Assembly (NCBI RefSeq): GCF_008271465.1
Contig: NZ_VMDU01000002.1
Span: 434,001 to 498,000, forward strand
Length of the DNA: 64,000 nt
Source: Tabrizicola flagellatus
GTDB lineage: Bacteria > Pseudomonadota > Alphaproteobacteria > Rhodobacterales > Rhodobacteraceae
Reading direction: 5' to 3'
Below are positions 9,191 through 17,471 of the stretch, piece after piece. The notes beneath the pieces are model-generated. The model was not told where the DNA came from. It did not search any database and saw nothing but the letters and a program-made list of their open reading frames with translations. A program made the position numbers and the translations under genes. How positions within the stretch are numbered: position 1 is the stretch's first letter; each line of letters begins with the position of its first letter.

Positions 9191-9562
9191 CGTTTATCCT
9201 TCCTGGACTGGGGGGTCCGCATGGGCGGGCCTGACTGAATGGGCATGCTGCCGGTGAAATCCGGTTGGAAGAAAAGGAACTTTGCTTTCTGGAACGGGCG
9301 CCGAAATCAACATTGCGCCTTGCAGACAGATTAGCGCATTTGCCCGAGTCGGCCAAAGGCTGAATCAACCAGAAGCGGAACCTGACGCATTATTCACGCT
9401 ATGCTCAGAACAAATCCGCTAGTATCCTGTAAATTGTTTATCGTTTTCAGTTTTGCGGCCGCAGCACTTCAGGCCTTGCGGGCACCCCGTCGCCCACCGC
9501 CTTGCCGCATGGCGGCCTGATCGTGATCCGGTGTCTGAACATTGCATCCTGGAGGTGGCCCC
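9191..9562. promoter_or_regulatory. Divergent promoter region of the protease island
   Basis: This 372-bp gap separates two operons that start in opposite directions and is the only place for their promoters. It holds no credible ORF. Bases roughly 9385-9455 are markedly richer in A/T than the surroundings. I cannot name a -35/-10 pair or an operator with confidence. GGAGG at 9551-9555 is the ribosome site of the plus-strand gene. Confidence 0.5.
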
Positions 9563-12382
9563 ATGCCGCAGCTTGATGGTTTGCCCGCCCTGCGCAGCCT
9601 GATGCAGGACGCTGCGCAAGAGGATACGCGGTCCCTCTACGACCCGGACCGGCTGCGGTTCGCGCTGACCGTGCCGGCGGGCGGCGCGGATGCGGCGGCG
9701 CTGCGGGCAAGGCTTGCGGCGTTGCTGGGATCGGACCGCTTCGCGCTGGAGCCCCTGTTCGACGCGCCCGAGCCGGACGAGCCCGTCACCTTCACCTTCG
9801 CCCCCTTCGGTCTGGACCGCACCCTGCCCGAGGATGCGCTGTTCGGCATCGCGGCCGAGCTGCGCGGCGAGCTCGGGCTTGTCGCCTGCGACCCCGACCT
9901 CGGTGCCACCGCCTATGTCGAGCCGGTCCCCGAGACGCCCGCCGGCACCGAAGGCGTGGTGATGGACGCGATCTGCTGGGAGAAGGGCACCCCGCCAGAG
10001 CCGAAGACCTGGGCGCTGGAAAAGACCCGGGTCATCCAGGCCTGGGCGATGTCGCCGGGCAAGGGCAAGGGGATCATCGTGGCCCAACCCGACACCGGCG
10101 TCGCCGACCATGCCGAGTTCGCGGACACCACCTTCGATTTCGGCAAGTCGCTGAACCTGATCGAGGGCGGCAGGCAGCCGACCGATCCGCTGGCGGCCTC
10201 GATGTCGAACCCGGGGCACGGGACGGGAACGGGGTCGGTGCTGGCCTCGGGCGAGGGCGGGCGGATGAAGGGGGCCGCGCCGAAGGCAACTCTGGTGCCG
10301 ATCCGCGCGATCAACGACGTGAAGATCTTCAACGCGGCGCCGGTGGCGAAGGCGATCGACCATGCGGTAAGCGTCGGCGCGCATGTGATCTCGATGAGCC
10401 TCGGCGGCATCCCCTCATTCGCCCTGCGGCAGGCGATCCGGCGGGCGGTGCGGCAGAACGTGATCCTGGTTGCGGCGGCGGGCAACTGCGTCGGGCTGGT
10501 GGTCTGGCCGGCCGCCTATCCCGAGATGATCGCGGTCGGCGGCACGAACATCCGGGACAAGCGCTGGAAGGGCTCTTCGCACGGGCCGGCGGTGGATTTC
10601 GCCGCCCCGGCCGAGTTCGTCTGGCGCGCCGACCGGCAGAAGCCCGACGCGCCCAAGGACGGGATCGCGGGCGGGCAGGGCACCTCGTTCGCCACGGCGC
10701 TGACGGCGGGCATCGCGGCGCTGTGGCTGGGGCATCATGGCCGGACGAAGGTGATTGCCGAGGCCAACGCGCGGGGCGTCAGCGTGCAGGCGCTGTTCCG
10801 CACGGCGGTGCAGCAGACGGCGCGGAGGCCGGCCGGTTTCCCCTCGGGTCTTGGCGCGGGGGTCATCAATGCCGAGGCGCTGTTGTCGCTGGCCTTGCCC
10901 TCGATCGCGGCGGCGGCGCCGGAATCGGCCTTCGAGGACCCCAGCGGAGGGATCGAACCCGCGCTGACGCGGATGTTCGGGCCGGGGCGGCTCGATCCCG
11001 ACTTCGACTGGGATGCGCATGGGCCGGAGGTCGCGGCGCTCGTGCTGGCCGATGCGCGGGCCGGGCGCAGTCCGCGCGGCGCCGGGCGCGAGGTGCGGGC
11101 GTTCCGACAGGCATCGGCCGGGCTGACCGAAGCGGCTGCGGCAAGCCGCGACCCGCGCCTGGCGCAACTGGCGCTGCGCGGCCGGCCGCCCGCGCCCTCG
11201 ATCCTGATTCCCGCCCCGGTGGACGCCGACCGGCTTGCCGGGGTGCTGAGAAGCCTTGGCGCGGCCGCAACACCGGGGATCACGCCGGAGGCCGCGGCAT
11301 CGGTGGACCCGAAGGACGGGCAGGCGCGGCTGGACGCGCCGGGCCGGCGCGAGGTGCTGAAGCCGCTGACCCGGCGGCTAGAGAAGGGCAGGCAGACGGT
11401 GGATCTGGACCGGCTGGACGCGGGGCTTGCGCGGCTGCATGCCGAGGGCACCTCGGCCCGGCTGGACGAGACGACGCTGATCGAGCTGGAGGCGCTGGTC
11501 TCGCTTACCGACCGCCCGGCCCTGCCGGTCACCTGGCGCACCACGCTCGAGGGGCGGCAGGTGCAAAGCATCGACACCGACGACCCCGAACTGGGGCAGT
11601 TCGCGGCGCTTCTGGTCCTCGCGCGGCCGGACCTGGAGGCGGGGCCCTTGCAGGCGGTCGGGCGGATCGACGGCGACGGGATCCATCTGGGCACCGGCTT
11701 CGTGGTCGGGCCGGGGCTGGTGATGACCAACCGGCATGTTCTGGAGGAATTCGCCGCCCCGCTGCCACGCGCCGACAACCCGCGGCGCTGGCAGATGGTG
11801 CGGGCGGCGACGATCGACTTTTCGCCCTCGGGCAATGATCCGGCGCAGCGTTTCGCCATCGAGGAGGTGGCCTTTGCCGGGCCGCGGCAGATCCATCGGC
11901 TGCCGATCAGCTTCGACAAGCTGGACATGGCGATCCTGCGGGTCCAGCCGGTGAATGCCGCCGGCATGGCTCTGCCGAAGCCGTTCCGGGTGAACGCGGA
12001 CCCGGCCTGGCGCGGGACGGATGCGAACCTGTTCGTGGTGGGGTTCCCGGCGCCGCCGGCCTCGGTCCCGCGGGACGAGCGCGGTGCGCTGCGCCACGAT
12101 GTGATCGAACGGCTGCGCGAGCTGTATGGGCTGAACTACCGGCGCAAGTATTTCAGCCCCGGACTGGTGCAGGCGGCAAGGGCGCAGACGGCCGGGGCGA
12201 TGGTGTTCGACCACGACGCGACGACCCTGGGCGGCAATTCGGGGTCGGTCGTCGGCCAGCTTGGCGGCGATCTGCCGGCGGTGGGTCTGCATTTCGCCGG
12301 CGACTGGCTGCGCGCCAACCATGCGCATGACCTGGCGCTGGTCCGGGCCGCTACCGCCGGCGTCGCCGCCCTGCTGCCATGA
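9563..12382 (+). CDS. Double serine protease: subtilisin (S8) domain followed by trypsin-like (S1) domain
   Basis: A 939-residue protein from the ATG at 9563, with GGAGG 7 bases upstream; an earlier TTG is less likely. After a ~120-residue N-terminal region comes a subtilisin domain with Asp177 (QPDTGVADH), His219 (NPGHGTGTG), the oxyanion Asn in AAAGNCVG and Ser375 (GQGTSFATA). A ~220-residue helical linker follows, containing KPLTRRLEKGRQTVD. The C-terminal trypsin-like domain has His725 (MTNRHVLEE), Asp788 (KLDMAILRV) and Ser893 (LGGNSGSVVG). Both triads are complete. There is no signal peptide or membrane segment, so it should be cytoplasmic. Its stop overlaps the next start (ATGA), which couples it to the protease-ATPase. 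Two unlike serine proteases in one chain is unusual. Confidence 0.9.
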   Translation: MPQLDGLPALRSLMQDAAQEDTRSLYDPDRLRFALTVPAGGADAAALRARLAALLGSDRFALEPLFDAPEPDEPVTFTFAPFGLDRTLPEDALFGIAAELRGELGLVACDPDLGATAYVEPVPETPAGTEGVVMDAICWEKGTPPEPKTWALEKTRVIQAWAMSPGKGKGIIVAQPDTGVADHAEFADTTFDFGKSLNLIEGGRQPTDPLAASMSNPGHGTGTGSVLASGEGGRMKGAAPKATLVPIRAINDVKIFNAAPVAKAIDHAVSVGAHVISMSLGGIPSFALRQAIRRAVRQNVILVAAAGNCVGLVVWPAAYPEMIAVGGTNIRDKRWKGSSHGPAVDFAAPAEFVWRADRQKPDAPKDGIAGGQGTSFATALTAGIAALWLGHHGRTKVIAEANARGVSVQALFRTAVQQTARRPAGFPSGLGAGVINAEALLSLALPSIAAAAPESAFEDPSGGIEPALTRMFGPGRLDPDFDWDAHGPEVAALVLADARAGRSPRGAGREVRAFRQASAGLTEAAAASRDPRLAQLALRGRPPAPSILIPAPVDADRLAGVLRSLGAAATPGITPEAAASVDPKDGQARLDAPGRREVLKPLTRRLEKGRQTVDLDRLDAGLARLHAEGTSARLDETTLIELEALVSLTDRPALPVTWRTTLEGRQVQSIDTDDPELGQFAALLVLARPDLEAGPLQAVGRIDGDGIHLGTGFVVGPGLVMTNRHVLEEFAAPLPRADNPRRWQMVRAATIDFSPSGNDPAQRFAIEEVAFAGPRQIHRLPISFDKLDMAILRVQPVNAAGMALPKPFRVNADPAWRGTDANLFVVGFPAPPASVPRDERGALRHDVIERLRELYGLNYRRKYFSPGLVQAARAQTAGAMVFDHDATTLGGNSGSVVGQLGGDLPAVGLHFAGDWLRANHAHDLALVRAATAGVAALLP

Positions 12383-14304
12383 CCGGGCCTGCCCTGACCC
12401 CGGCGCAGGCCGAGGCCCTGGCGCGCGGGATCACGGGCAACCGGCTGGCGGTGGCCGCCGTCCATGACGAGATCGCCGCGCGGGTGTCGCGCGACCTGCC
12501 CGATTTCAAGACTCTGGCGCTTGGGATCCACCAGCCCGTCCCGGCCTTTGCGGCCGTCATCCTGGCCGCGGCCAGCCGGGATCCGCCCTGGCACGGAACC
12601 CTTCTGGCCGAGTTGTCCGCGCTGGGGATGATCGACCTGCCGGCGGCGATGGCCGAGGCCGAGGCGGCGGGAGGCAGCGTCCAGGTCCTGCCGCAGAACG
12701 CCGACGGCAGCGGGATCGGGGTGCAGGAATTCGCGCAGGCCATGTCGCCCGCGCTGGGCATGGCCGACCTGCTGGCGGCCTTCAACCTGGCCGCGCGGCG
12801 GCTGTGCCTGGTCCGGGTCGCCGATGCGCAGGGGGCGGGCACGGCAAGCCAGGGCACCGGGTTCCTGATCGGGCCGCATACGGTGCTGACCTGCTGGCAT
12901 GTGGTCGCGCCGCTGATCGACCCCGCGACCGACCGCCTGTGCGACAATGCCGCCGCGCGCCTGTCCTGCCGGTTCGAGACGCTGGGCACCGGCGATGGCC
13001 GGCTTTACCCGGTGCCCGAGGACTGGCTCGTCGCCTTCAGCCCCGCGCGGAAGGCTCCGGGCGACGCGGCCCCGCAGGCGACCAGCCCGGACGGCACGTT
13101 CCTCGACTATTGCGCGATCCGGCTGCGCGGCGCCCCGGGGCGCGAGCGCGGCTGGTACGACCTGGCGCAGACCGGCGCGCTGGACCATTCGACAGACAAT
13201 TTCTTTGTCTTCCAGCATCCCGCCGCCGTCCCGCAACGCGCAGGCTTCGCCCCTGGCACCGTGGTGGACCCCGGCGACCCGAACCACCTGCGCCACCGGG
13301 TCTGGACGGCCGGCGGCTCGTCGGGCGGCCTGTGCCTGGACAACCGCCTGCGTCCGATCGCGCTGCATCGGGCCAAGGTCACGGCACGCGACGCGCTGGG
13401 CCGCGAGCGCACGCTGCACAATCTGGCCGTCCGCCTGTCGGCGATCCATGCCGCGCGGCCCGACCTGGGCGATCCCCGGCTGGGCGATCCGCAACGGCGC
13501 AACGACCGGCTGTCGCGTCTGGCCGACGGTTCGCGGGCGGTGGTGGGGCGGGGTAGCACGCAGGACACGCTGCGGCGCATGCAGCTGGGGCCGGACCCGG
13601 CGATCCTGATCGTGCAGGGGCCAAAGGACAGCGGGAAAAGCTTTTCGACGGCGCTTCTGCGCGATTCGGTCCCGATCGAGGCACGGACGATCATCGAGCT
13701 GTCCGCGGGCGAGCTGCCTGCAAAGGCGATGGACCTGGCGCGGCTGATCCTGGCCCGGGCGGGCGTGCCGGCGGACAGGATCGACACGCTGCTGTCCGCG
13801 CAGGGCGGCCTGACCACGGCGGCGGCGACCGTGGCCGGAATCTTCGCCGTGCTGAAGCGGGAATTGCTGGACCTGGCCCGGGCCAATCCGGCGCAGCCGC
13901 GCACGCTGTGGCTGGTGATCGACGAGCTGGACGTGGCCCGCCTGCCCGGGATCGGCGCGCGGATGCTTCTGGACCAGATCTACAGCGATGGCGAACTGCG
14001 CGAGGCCCTGCGCGTGGTGCTGATCGGGCTGACCGACACGCTGGTCGGGGTGGAGGCCCGGCTTGTCGGCTTCGACCCGATACCCGACCCGGCACGGATC
14101 GCGGCGCAGGAGCTTGAAGACTGCCTGGACGGGTTGAGTGTCGCGGCGGGCAAGGCGCCGGCCGTCGGAGAATCGCGCCGCCATGCCCGGCTGGTGCTGG
14201 GCGCGGCCGAGGAACTGGCGCGGCAAGGCGGCGGGCGGTCGCTGCTGGCGCTTCTGTCGGGCTATCTCGCGCATGTCTATCTGAAGGCGGTCGAGGAATG
14301 GTAG
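12379..14304 (+). CDS. Trypsin-like protease fused to a P-loop ATPase, with N-terminal adaptor-like domain
   Basis: A 641-residue protein. Residues 1-95 are helical and recall the effector-associated adaptor domains of bacterial conflict systems (FAAVILAAASRDPPW, then LLAELSALG); this is a weak, motif-level resemblance. Residues about 130-370 are a trypsin-like protease with His174 (LTCWHVVAP), Asp243 (FLDYCAIRL) and Ser315 (AGGSSGGLC). Residues about 395-641 are a P-loop NTPase with Walker A QGPKDSGKS (Lys420) and Walker B LWLVIDELD (Asp515, Glu516). There is no signal peptide. Its start overlaps the upstream stop and the next gene starts 2 bases after its TAG, so the three are one translational unit. 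Most likely an NTP-switched effector protease (inference). Confidence 0.87.
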   Translation: MTGPALTPAQAEALARGITGNRLAVAAVHDEIAARVSRDLPDFKTLALGIHQPVPAFAAVILAAASRDPPWHGTLLAELSALGMIDLPAAMAEAEAAGGSVQVLPQNADGSGIGVQEFAQAMSPALGMADLLAAFNLAARRLCLVRVADAQGAGTASQGTGFLIGPHTVLTCWHVVAPLIDPATDRLCDNAAARLSCRFETLGTGDGRLYPVPEDWLVAFSPARKAPGDAAPQATSPDGTFLDYCAIRLRGAPGRERGWYDLAQTGALDHSTDNFFVFQHPAAVPQRAGFAPGTVVDPGDPNHLRHRVWTAGGSSGGLCLDNRLRPIALHRAKVTARDALGRERTLHNLAVRLSAIHAARPDLGDPRLGDPQRRNDRLSRLADGSRAVVGRGSTQDTLRRMQLGPDPAILIVQGPKDSGKSFSTALLRDSVPIEARTIIELSAGELPAKAMDLARLILARAGVPADRIDTLLSAQGGLTTAAATVAGIFAVLKRELLDLARANPAQPRTLWLVIDELDVARLPGIGARMLLDQIYSDGELREALRVVLIGLTDTLVGVEARLVGFDPIPDPARIAAQELEDCLDGLSVAAGKAPAVGESRRHARLVLGAAEELARQGGGRSLLALLSGYLAHVYLKAVEEW

Positions 14305-14306
14305 CC

Positions 14307-17300
14307 ATGGCCGACATCGACCTGACCCGCGCCGCGCTGATCGGCGCCTACGACCCGCGCGTGCTGCTCGGCCCCACGCCCGAGGACGGAGCAGCGCGGT
14401 TGCAGGCGCTGGCGGCGGTTTCCACCGAGGTGCAGGTTGGCGAGACCTGGCTGTGGCGGCTGACCCCGGACGCGCAGCGCGACGGGTTGGCGCGGCTGCC
14501 CTCTGGCGCGGCGCGGCGTGCGCTTCTGGCGGGCCTGCCCGAGGCCGGAGACGATGCCCTGGCCCGTTCGCTGCGGCTTCTGCTTGCTGGCGGGCGGGCC
14601 GCGCCGGCCATTGCCCGGCCGCGCCGGACCCGGCCGAAGGAAGAGGACCTGCCCGCGCTGTTGAGCCTCTTGCAGGCGCTGGAGCTTTTGCGGAACGCGA
14701 AGGTCGAGCTTGAGGGCTGGGCCGCCGACCCTGATCTCGCGCGGCGCTTGGCGCGCCTTGCCGTGCAGTCCGACAAGCTTGCAGCCAGCCGGCAGATCCT
14801 GGGCTGGAAGTTGCGGGGCCGCAGGGACGAGCTGTCGGCGCTCGCGGATTTCGCCGCCACGGGGCGGATCCGCATCCCTCCGCTGGTCCTGCCGGACGCA
14901 CCTGTCGCCACCGCAAGCAGCGCGCCGCCTACGGTGATCCTGTCCGGGCTGGGCGGCAGCGGGAAGTCGGCGCTGCTCGAGGCCCTGCGGCGGCGTCTCG
15001 GGCGAGACCGGTCCATCCTGCGGGTGGTGTTCGACCTGGACCAGCCCGCCCTGCGCGCCGGGCACCGGGTTGCGCTGACCCAGGAACTCCTGCGCCAGGT
15101 GGGCGAACAGCGGGCCGACCTGGACGAAAGGCTGTCGGCGATCCGGCAGACCCTGCGCGGCGGCGTGGCGGCGGGCAGCGAGACGGTCGATCCCGGCCGC
15201 GAGGCGAGTGCGGTCGTGGCCAGCCTGACGGCGCTGAACGAGATCCTGACGGCAGAGGGCGCCGACGCGCCGATCCGGCTGGTGCTGATCTTCGACACGT
15301 TCGAGGAGGCGCTGATCGTGGGCGAATACCGGGTCGGGTTGATCGCCGACTGGATCGCACTGGTCGGCCGCCAGCGCCTGATGCCCAGGGTGATCCTGTC
15401 GGGGCGCGAGGCCGGCACGATCCCGCCGGCCCATCTGCCCGGACTTGCCGTGCAGGGCGTTCTGCCGCTGGGCGATCTGGGAACCCAGGCCGGGCGGGCG
15501 CTGCTGCGCGACCAGTTCCGGTCCCGCTCGGTCGAGGGCATCGACCTGGTGCCACGGCTGGTCGAGGTCTTCGGGTCGGACCCGCTGACACTGATGATGA
15601 TCGCGCGATTTGCCGAAAGCCTGGGCCGGGAGGGGCGCGACGTGGAGGCGGAGCTGACCGCCCTTGTGCAGGACGGGCCGTCCGAGGCGCGGGGCCGGCT
15701 GGACGGCGAGTTGCGGCAGGCCTTCCTGTTCTCGCGCATCCTGGACCGGCTGCCGACGCGGGAGTTGCAGGCCGTGGCAAGCCCGGGACTGGTGCTGCGC
15801 GAGGTGACGCCCGAGCTGATCCGCGAGGTGCTGGCCGGCCCCTGCGGGTTGAAGGTGGATCTGACCGGGGTCGAGGCAAGGGCCCTGTTCGACAGGCTGG
15901 CCGAGATGGTCTGGCTGGTCCGACCAGTTCCGGGCGCGCCGGAGCGGGTGGAGCATCTGCCCGACCTGCGCCGGAGGATGCTGCCGCAGATCCTCCAGGA
16001 TCCGAGGGCGAAGGCGGTGGCCGGGGCGGCGGCGGCCTGGTTCGAGGCTCGGGCAGCGCGTGGCGAGCCTGGGGCGGATCTGGACGCGGTCTACTACCGC
16101 GCGCTTGCCGACCCGGCCAGCCTGCCGGACGACCCCGATCTGCTGCGGCGGCTGGCTGATCACCTGGGCGTTTTCGTGGACGACCTGGACTTCGCGCGCG
16201 ACAGGTTCCGCGATGCCCGGGGCCGGGTGGTGAGCCGCAAGGCGGTCGAAACCCTGGCCTGGGGAGCCGTGCAGCGCGGCGCGCGCGTCCGGCGGCAGAA
16301 GGTGCAGATGTCGGAAGGCCAGGAACGCGCCGCGATCCAGGAGGCGGTCGGGGCCGAACCGCCGGACGATACGGCGATGTCCGCCGAGCAGGTGTCGCTG
16401 CGCTTTGCCGAGCTGAACCTGGCCCTGGTGGCGGGCGAGGCGCCGCGCCTGGCGCGACTGCTGCTGGATGCGATCCCGGGCATGGCCGCGCCGCTGTCGC
16501 CCTCGGGCGAGATGACGGCCGAGGAGTTGCAGGGCCTGTCGGTCGCGGCGCTGCAGGCGGCGACGGCCTGCCATGCCCCGGACCTCGGCCCCGATCCGGC
16601 AGCGGGTCTGGGTGCGGCGGTGCGGGACTGGCTGGAGGATCCCGAGCGGCGCGAACGGCTGCGGTGGGTCTTTGCCAATGCCGCCGAGCAATCGGGGCAG
16701 CTCTGGCCGGCGCGACTGGCCCTGATGCTGGTCCTGTCGCTGGCCGGCAGCGCGGCACCGGCGGATCCGGGCGAGACCCTGTGGCAGGGCGTGCGGGCCA
16801 TGGCGCGGCTGTCGCACAGCCCCTTTGCCTGGCGCGGCCTCCGCCTGGCGGGGCCCTTGGCCGCGGATGCGGCGATCAAGGGCATCGCGCTGCCCTATCT
16901 GGCGCCCGAGGTGATGAATTTCGTGGCCGGCGAGTTCCGCGACTGGGCCGAGAGAACGGTTCCCGATGCCCTGCGGCGGGAGGAGCTGCAGAAGGTGTTC
17001 GTTCCCTTCTTCGAGGCCCCGTCGCGGGTGTCGATCCGCGATCACAACGCGGTCGATGCCATGCTTTACCGCGAGGATTTCACGGTCAGGGACAGGCTGC
17101 CGCTGTTCGGGAGGCTGCCGGCGACGATGCCGGGGCGCCTGCCCGAGTTCCACGGCGCATTCAGGGTGATCCTGGGCGGCGAGGACCTCGCGCCGGTCGT
17201 GGTGCAGGAGGCTGTCGCCGCGCTGGCACGGTTCGTGCCTTGGTGGCCGAAGGAGCTGAGGCCAGAGGTCTTTGCCGAAGCACCCTACAGCCCGACACTG

Positions 17301-17471
17301 GTCGCCTCGCTGATCGATACGGCAGACCGCTGCGGGCGCCTGCCGGACCTGGCGGCCGCTCTCGCCCGGCAGCCGGAGGCGCCGGCCGGGTGCGGGCGTC
17401 TTTCGGCGCTGATCGAGGCCACCGTCAGCCACTATCGCCGGGCCGCCGAGGCAGGTCCGACCGGCGGCTAG
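14307..17471 (+). CDS. Large STAND/AAA-like NTPase, putative sensor-switch
   Basis: A 1054-residue protein. The first ~200 residues are helical with no recognised domain. The NTPase core has Walker A ILSGLGGSGKSALLEAL (Lys220) and Walker B RLVLIFDTFEEALI (Asp330). A short FGSDPLTLMMIARF segment resembles the GxP-containing helical part of STAND proteins. The remaining ~600 residues are helical without a clear WD40 or TPR repeat that I can register; such a region usually senses the trigger. The tail (LVASLIDTADRCGRLPDLAA) resembles the N-terminal helix pattern of the upstream protease-ATPase. The ATG at 14307 is preferred because GAGGAA is 8 bases before it; an ATG at 14298 overlaps that site. 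Its stop shares CTAG with the convergent S33 gene. Confidence 0.82.
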   Translation: MADIDLTRAALIGAYDPRVLLGPTPEDGAARLQALAAVSTEVQVGETWLWRLTPDAQRDGLARLPSGAARRALLAGLPEAGDDALARSLRLLLAGGRAAPAIARPRRTRPKEEDLPALLSLLQALELLRNAKVELEGWAADPDLARRLARLAVQSDKLAASRQILGWKLRGRRDELSALADFAATGRIRIPPLVLPDAPVATASSAPPTVILSGLGGSGKSALLEALRRRLGRDRSILRVVFDLDQPALRAGHRVALTQELLRQVGEQRADLDERLSAIRQTLRGGVAAGSETVDPGREASAVVASLTALNEILTAEGADAPIRLVLIFDTFEEALIVGEYRVGLIADWIALVGRQRLMPRVILSGREAGTIPPAHLPGLAVQGVLPLGDLGTQAGRALLRDQFRSRSVEGIDLVPRLVEVFGSDPLTLMMIARFAESLGREGRDVEAELTALVQDGPSEARGRLDGELRQAFLFSRILDRLPTRELQAVASPGLVLREVTPELIREVLAGPCGLKVDLTGVEARALFDRLAEMVWLVRPVPGAPERVEHLPDLRRRMLPQILQDPRAKAVAGAAAAWFEARAARGEPGADLDAVYYRALADPASLPDDPDLLRRLADHLGVFVDDLDFARDRFRDARGRVVSRKAVETLAWGAVQRGARVRRQKVQMSEGQERAAIQEAVGAEPPDDTAMSAEQVSLRFAELNLALVAGEAPRLARLLLDAIPGMAAPLSPSGEMTAEELQGLSVAALQAATACHAPDLGPDPAAGLGAAVRDWLEDPERRERLRWVFANAAEQSGQLWPARLALMLVLSLAGSAAPADPGETLWQGVRAMARLSHSPFAWRGLRLAGPLAADAAIKGIALPYLAPEVMNFVAGEFRDWAERTVPDALRREELQKVFVPFFEAPSRVSIRDHNAVDAMLYREDFTVRDRLPLFGRLPATMPGRLPEFHGAFRVILGGEDLAPVVVQEAVAALARFVPWWPKELRPEVFAEAPYSPTLVASLIDTADRCGRLPDLAAALARQPEAPAGCGRLSALIEATVSHYRRAAEAGPTGG

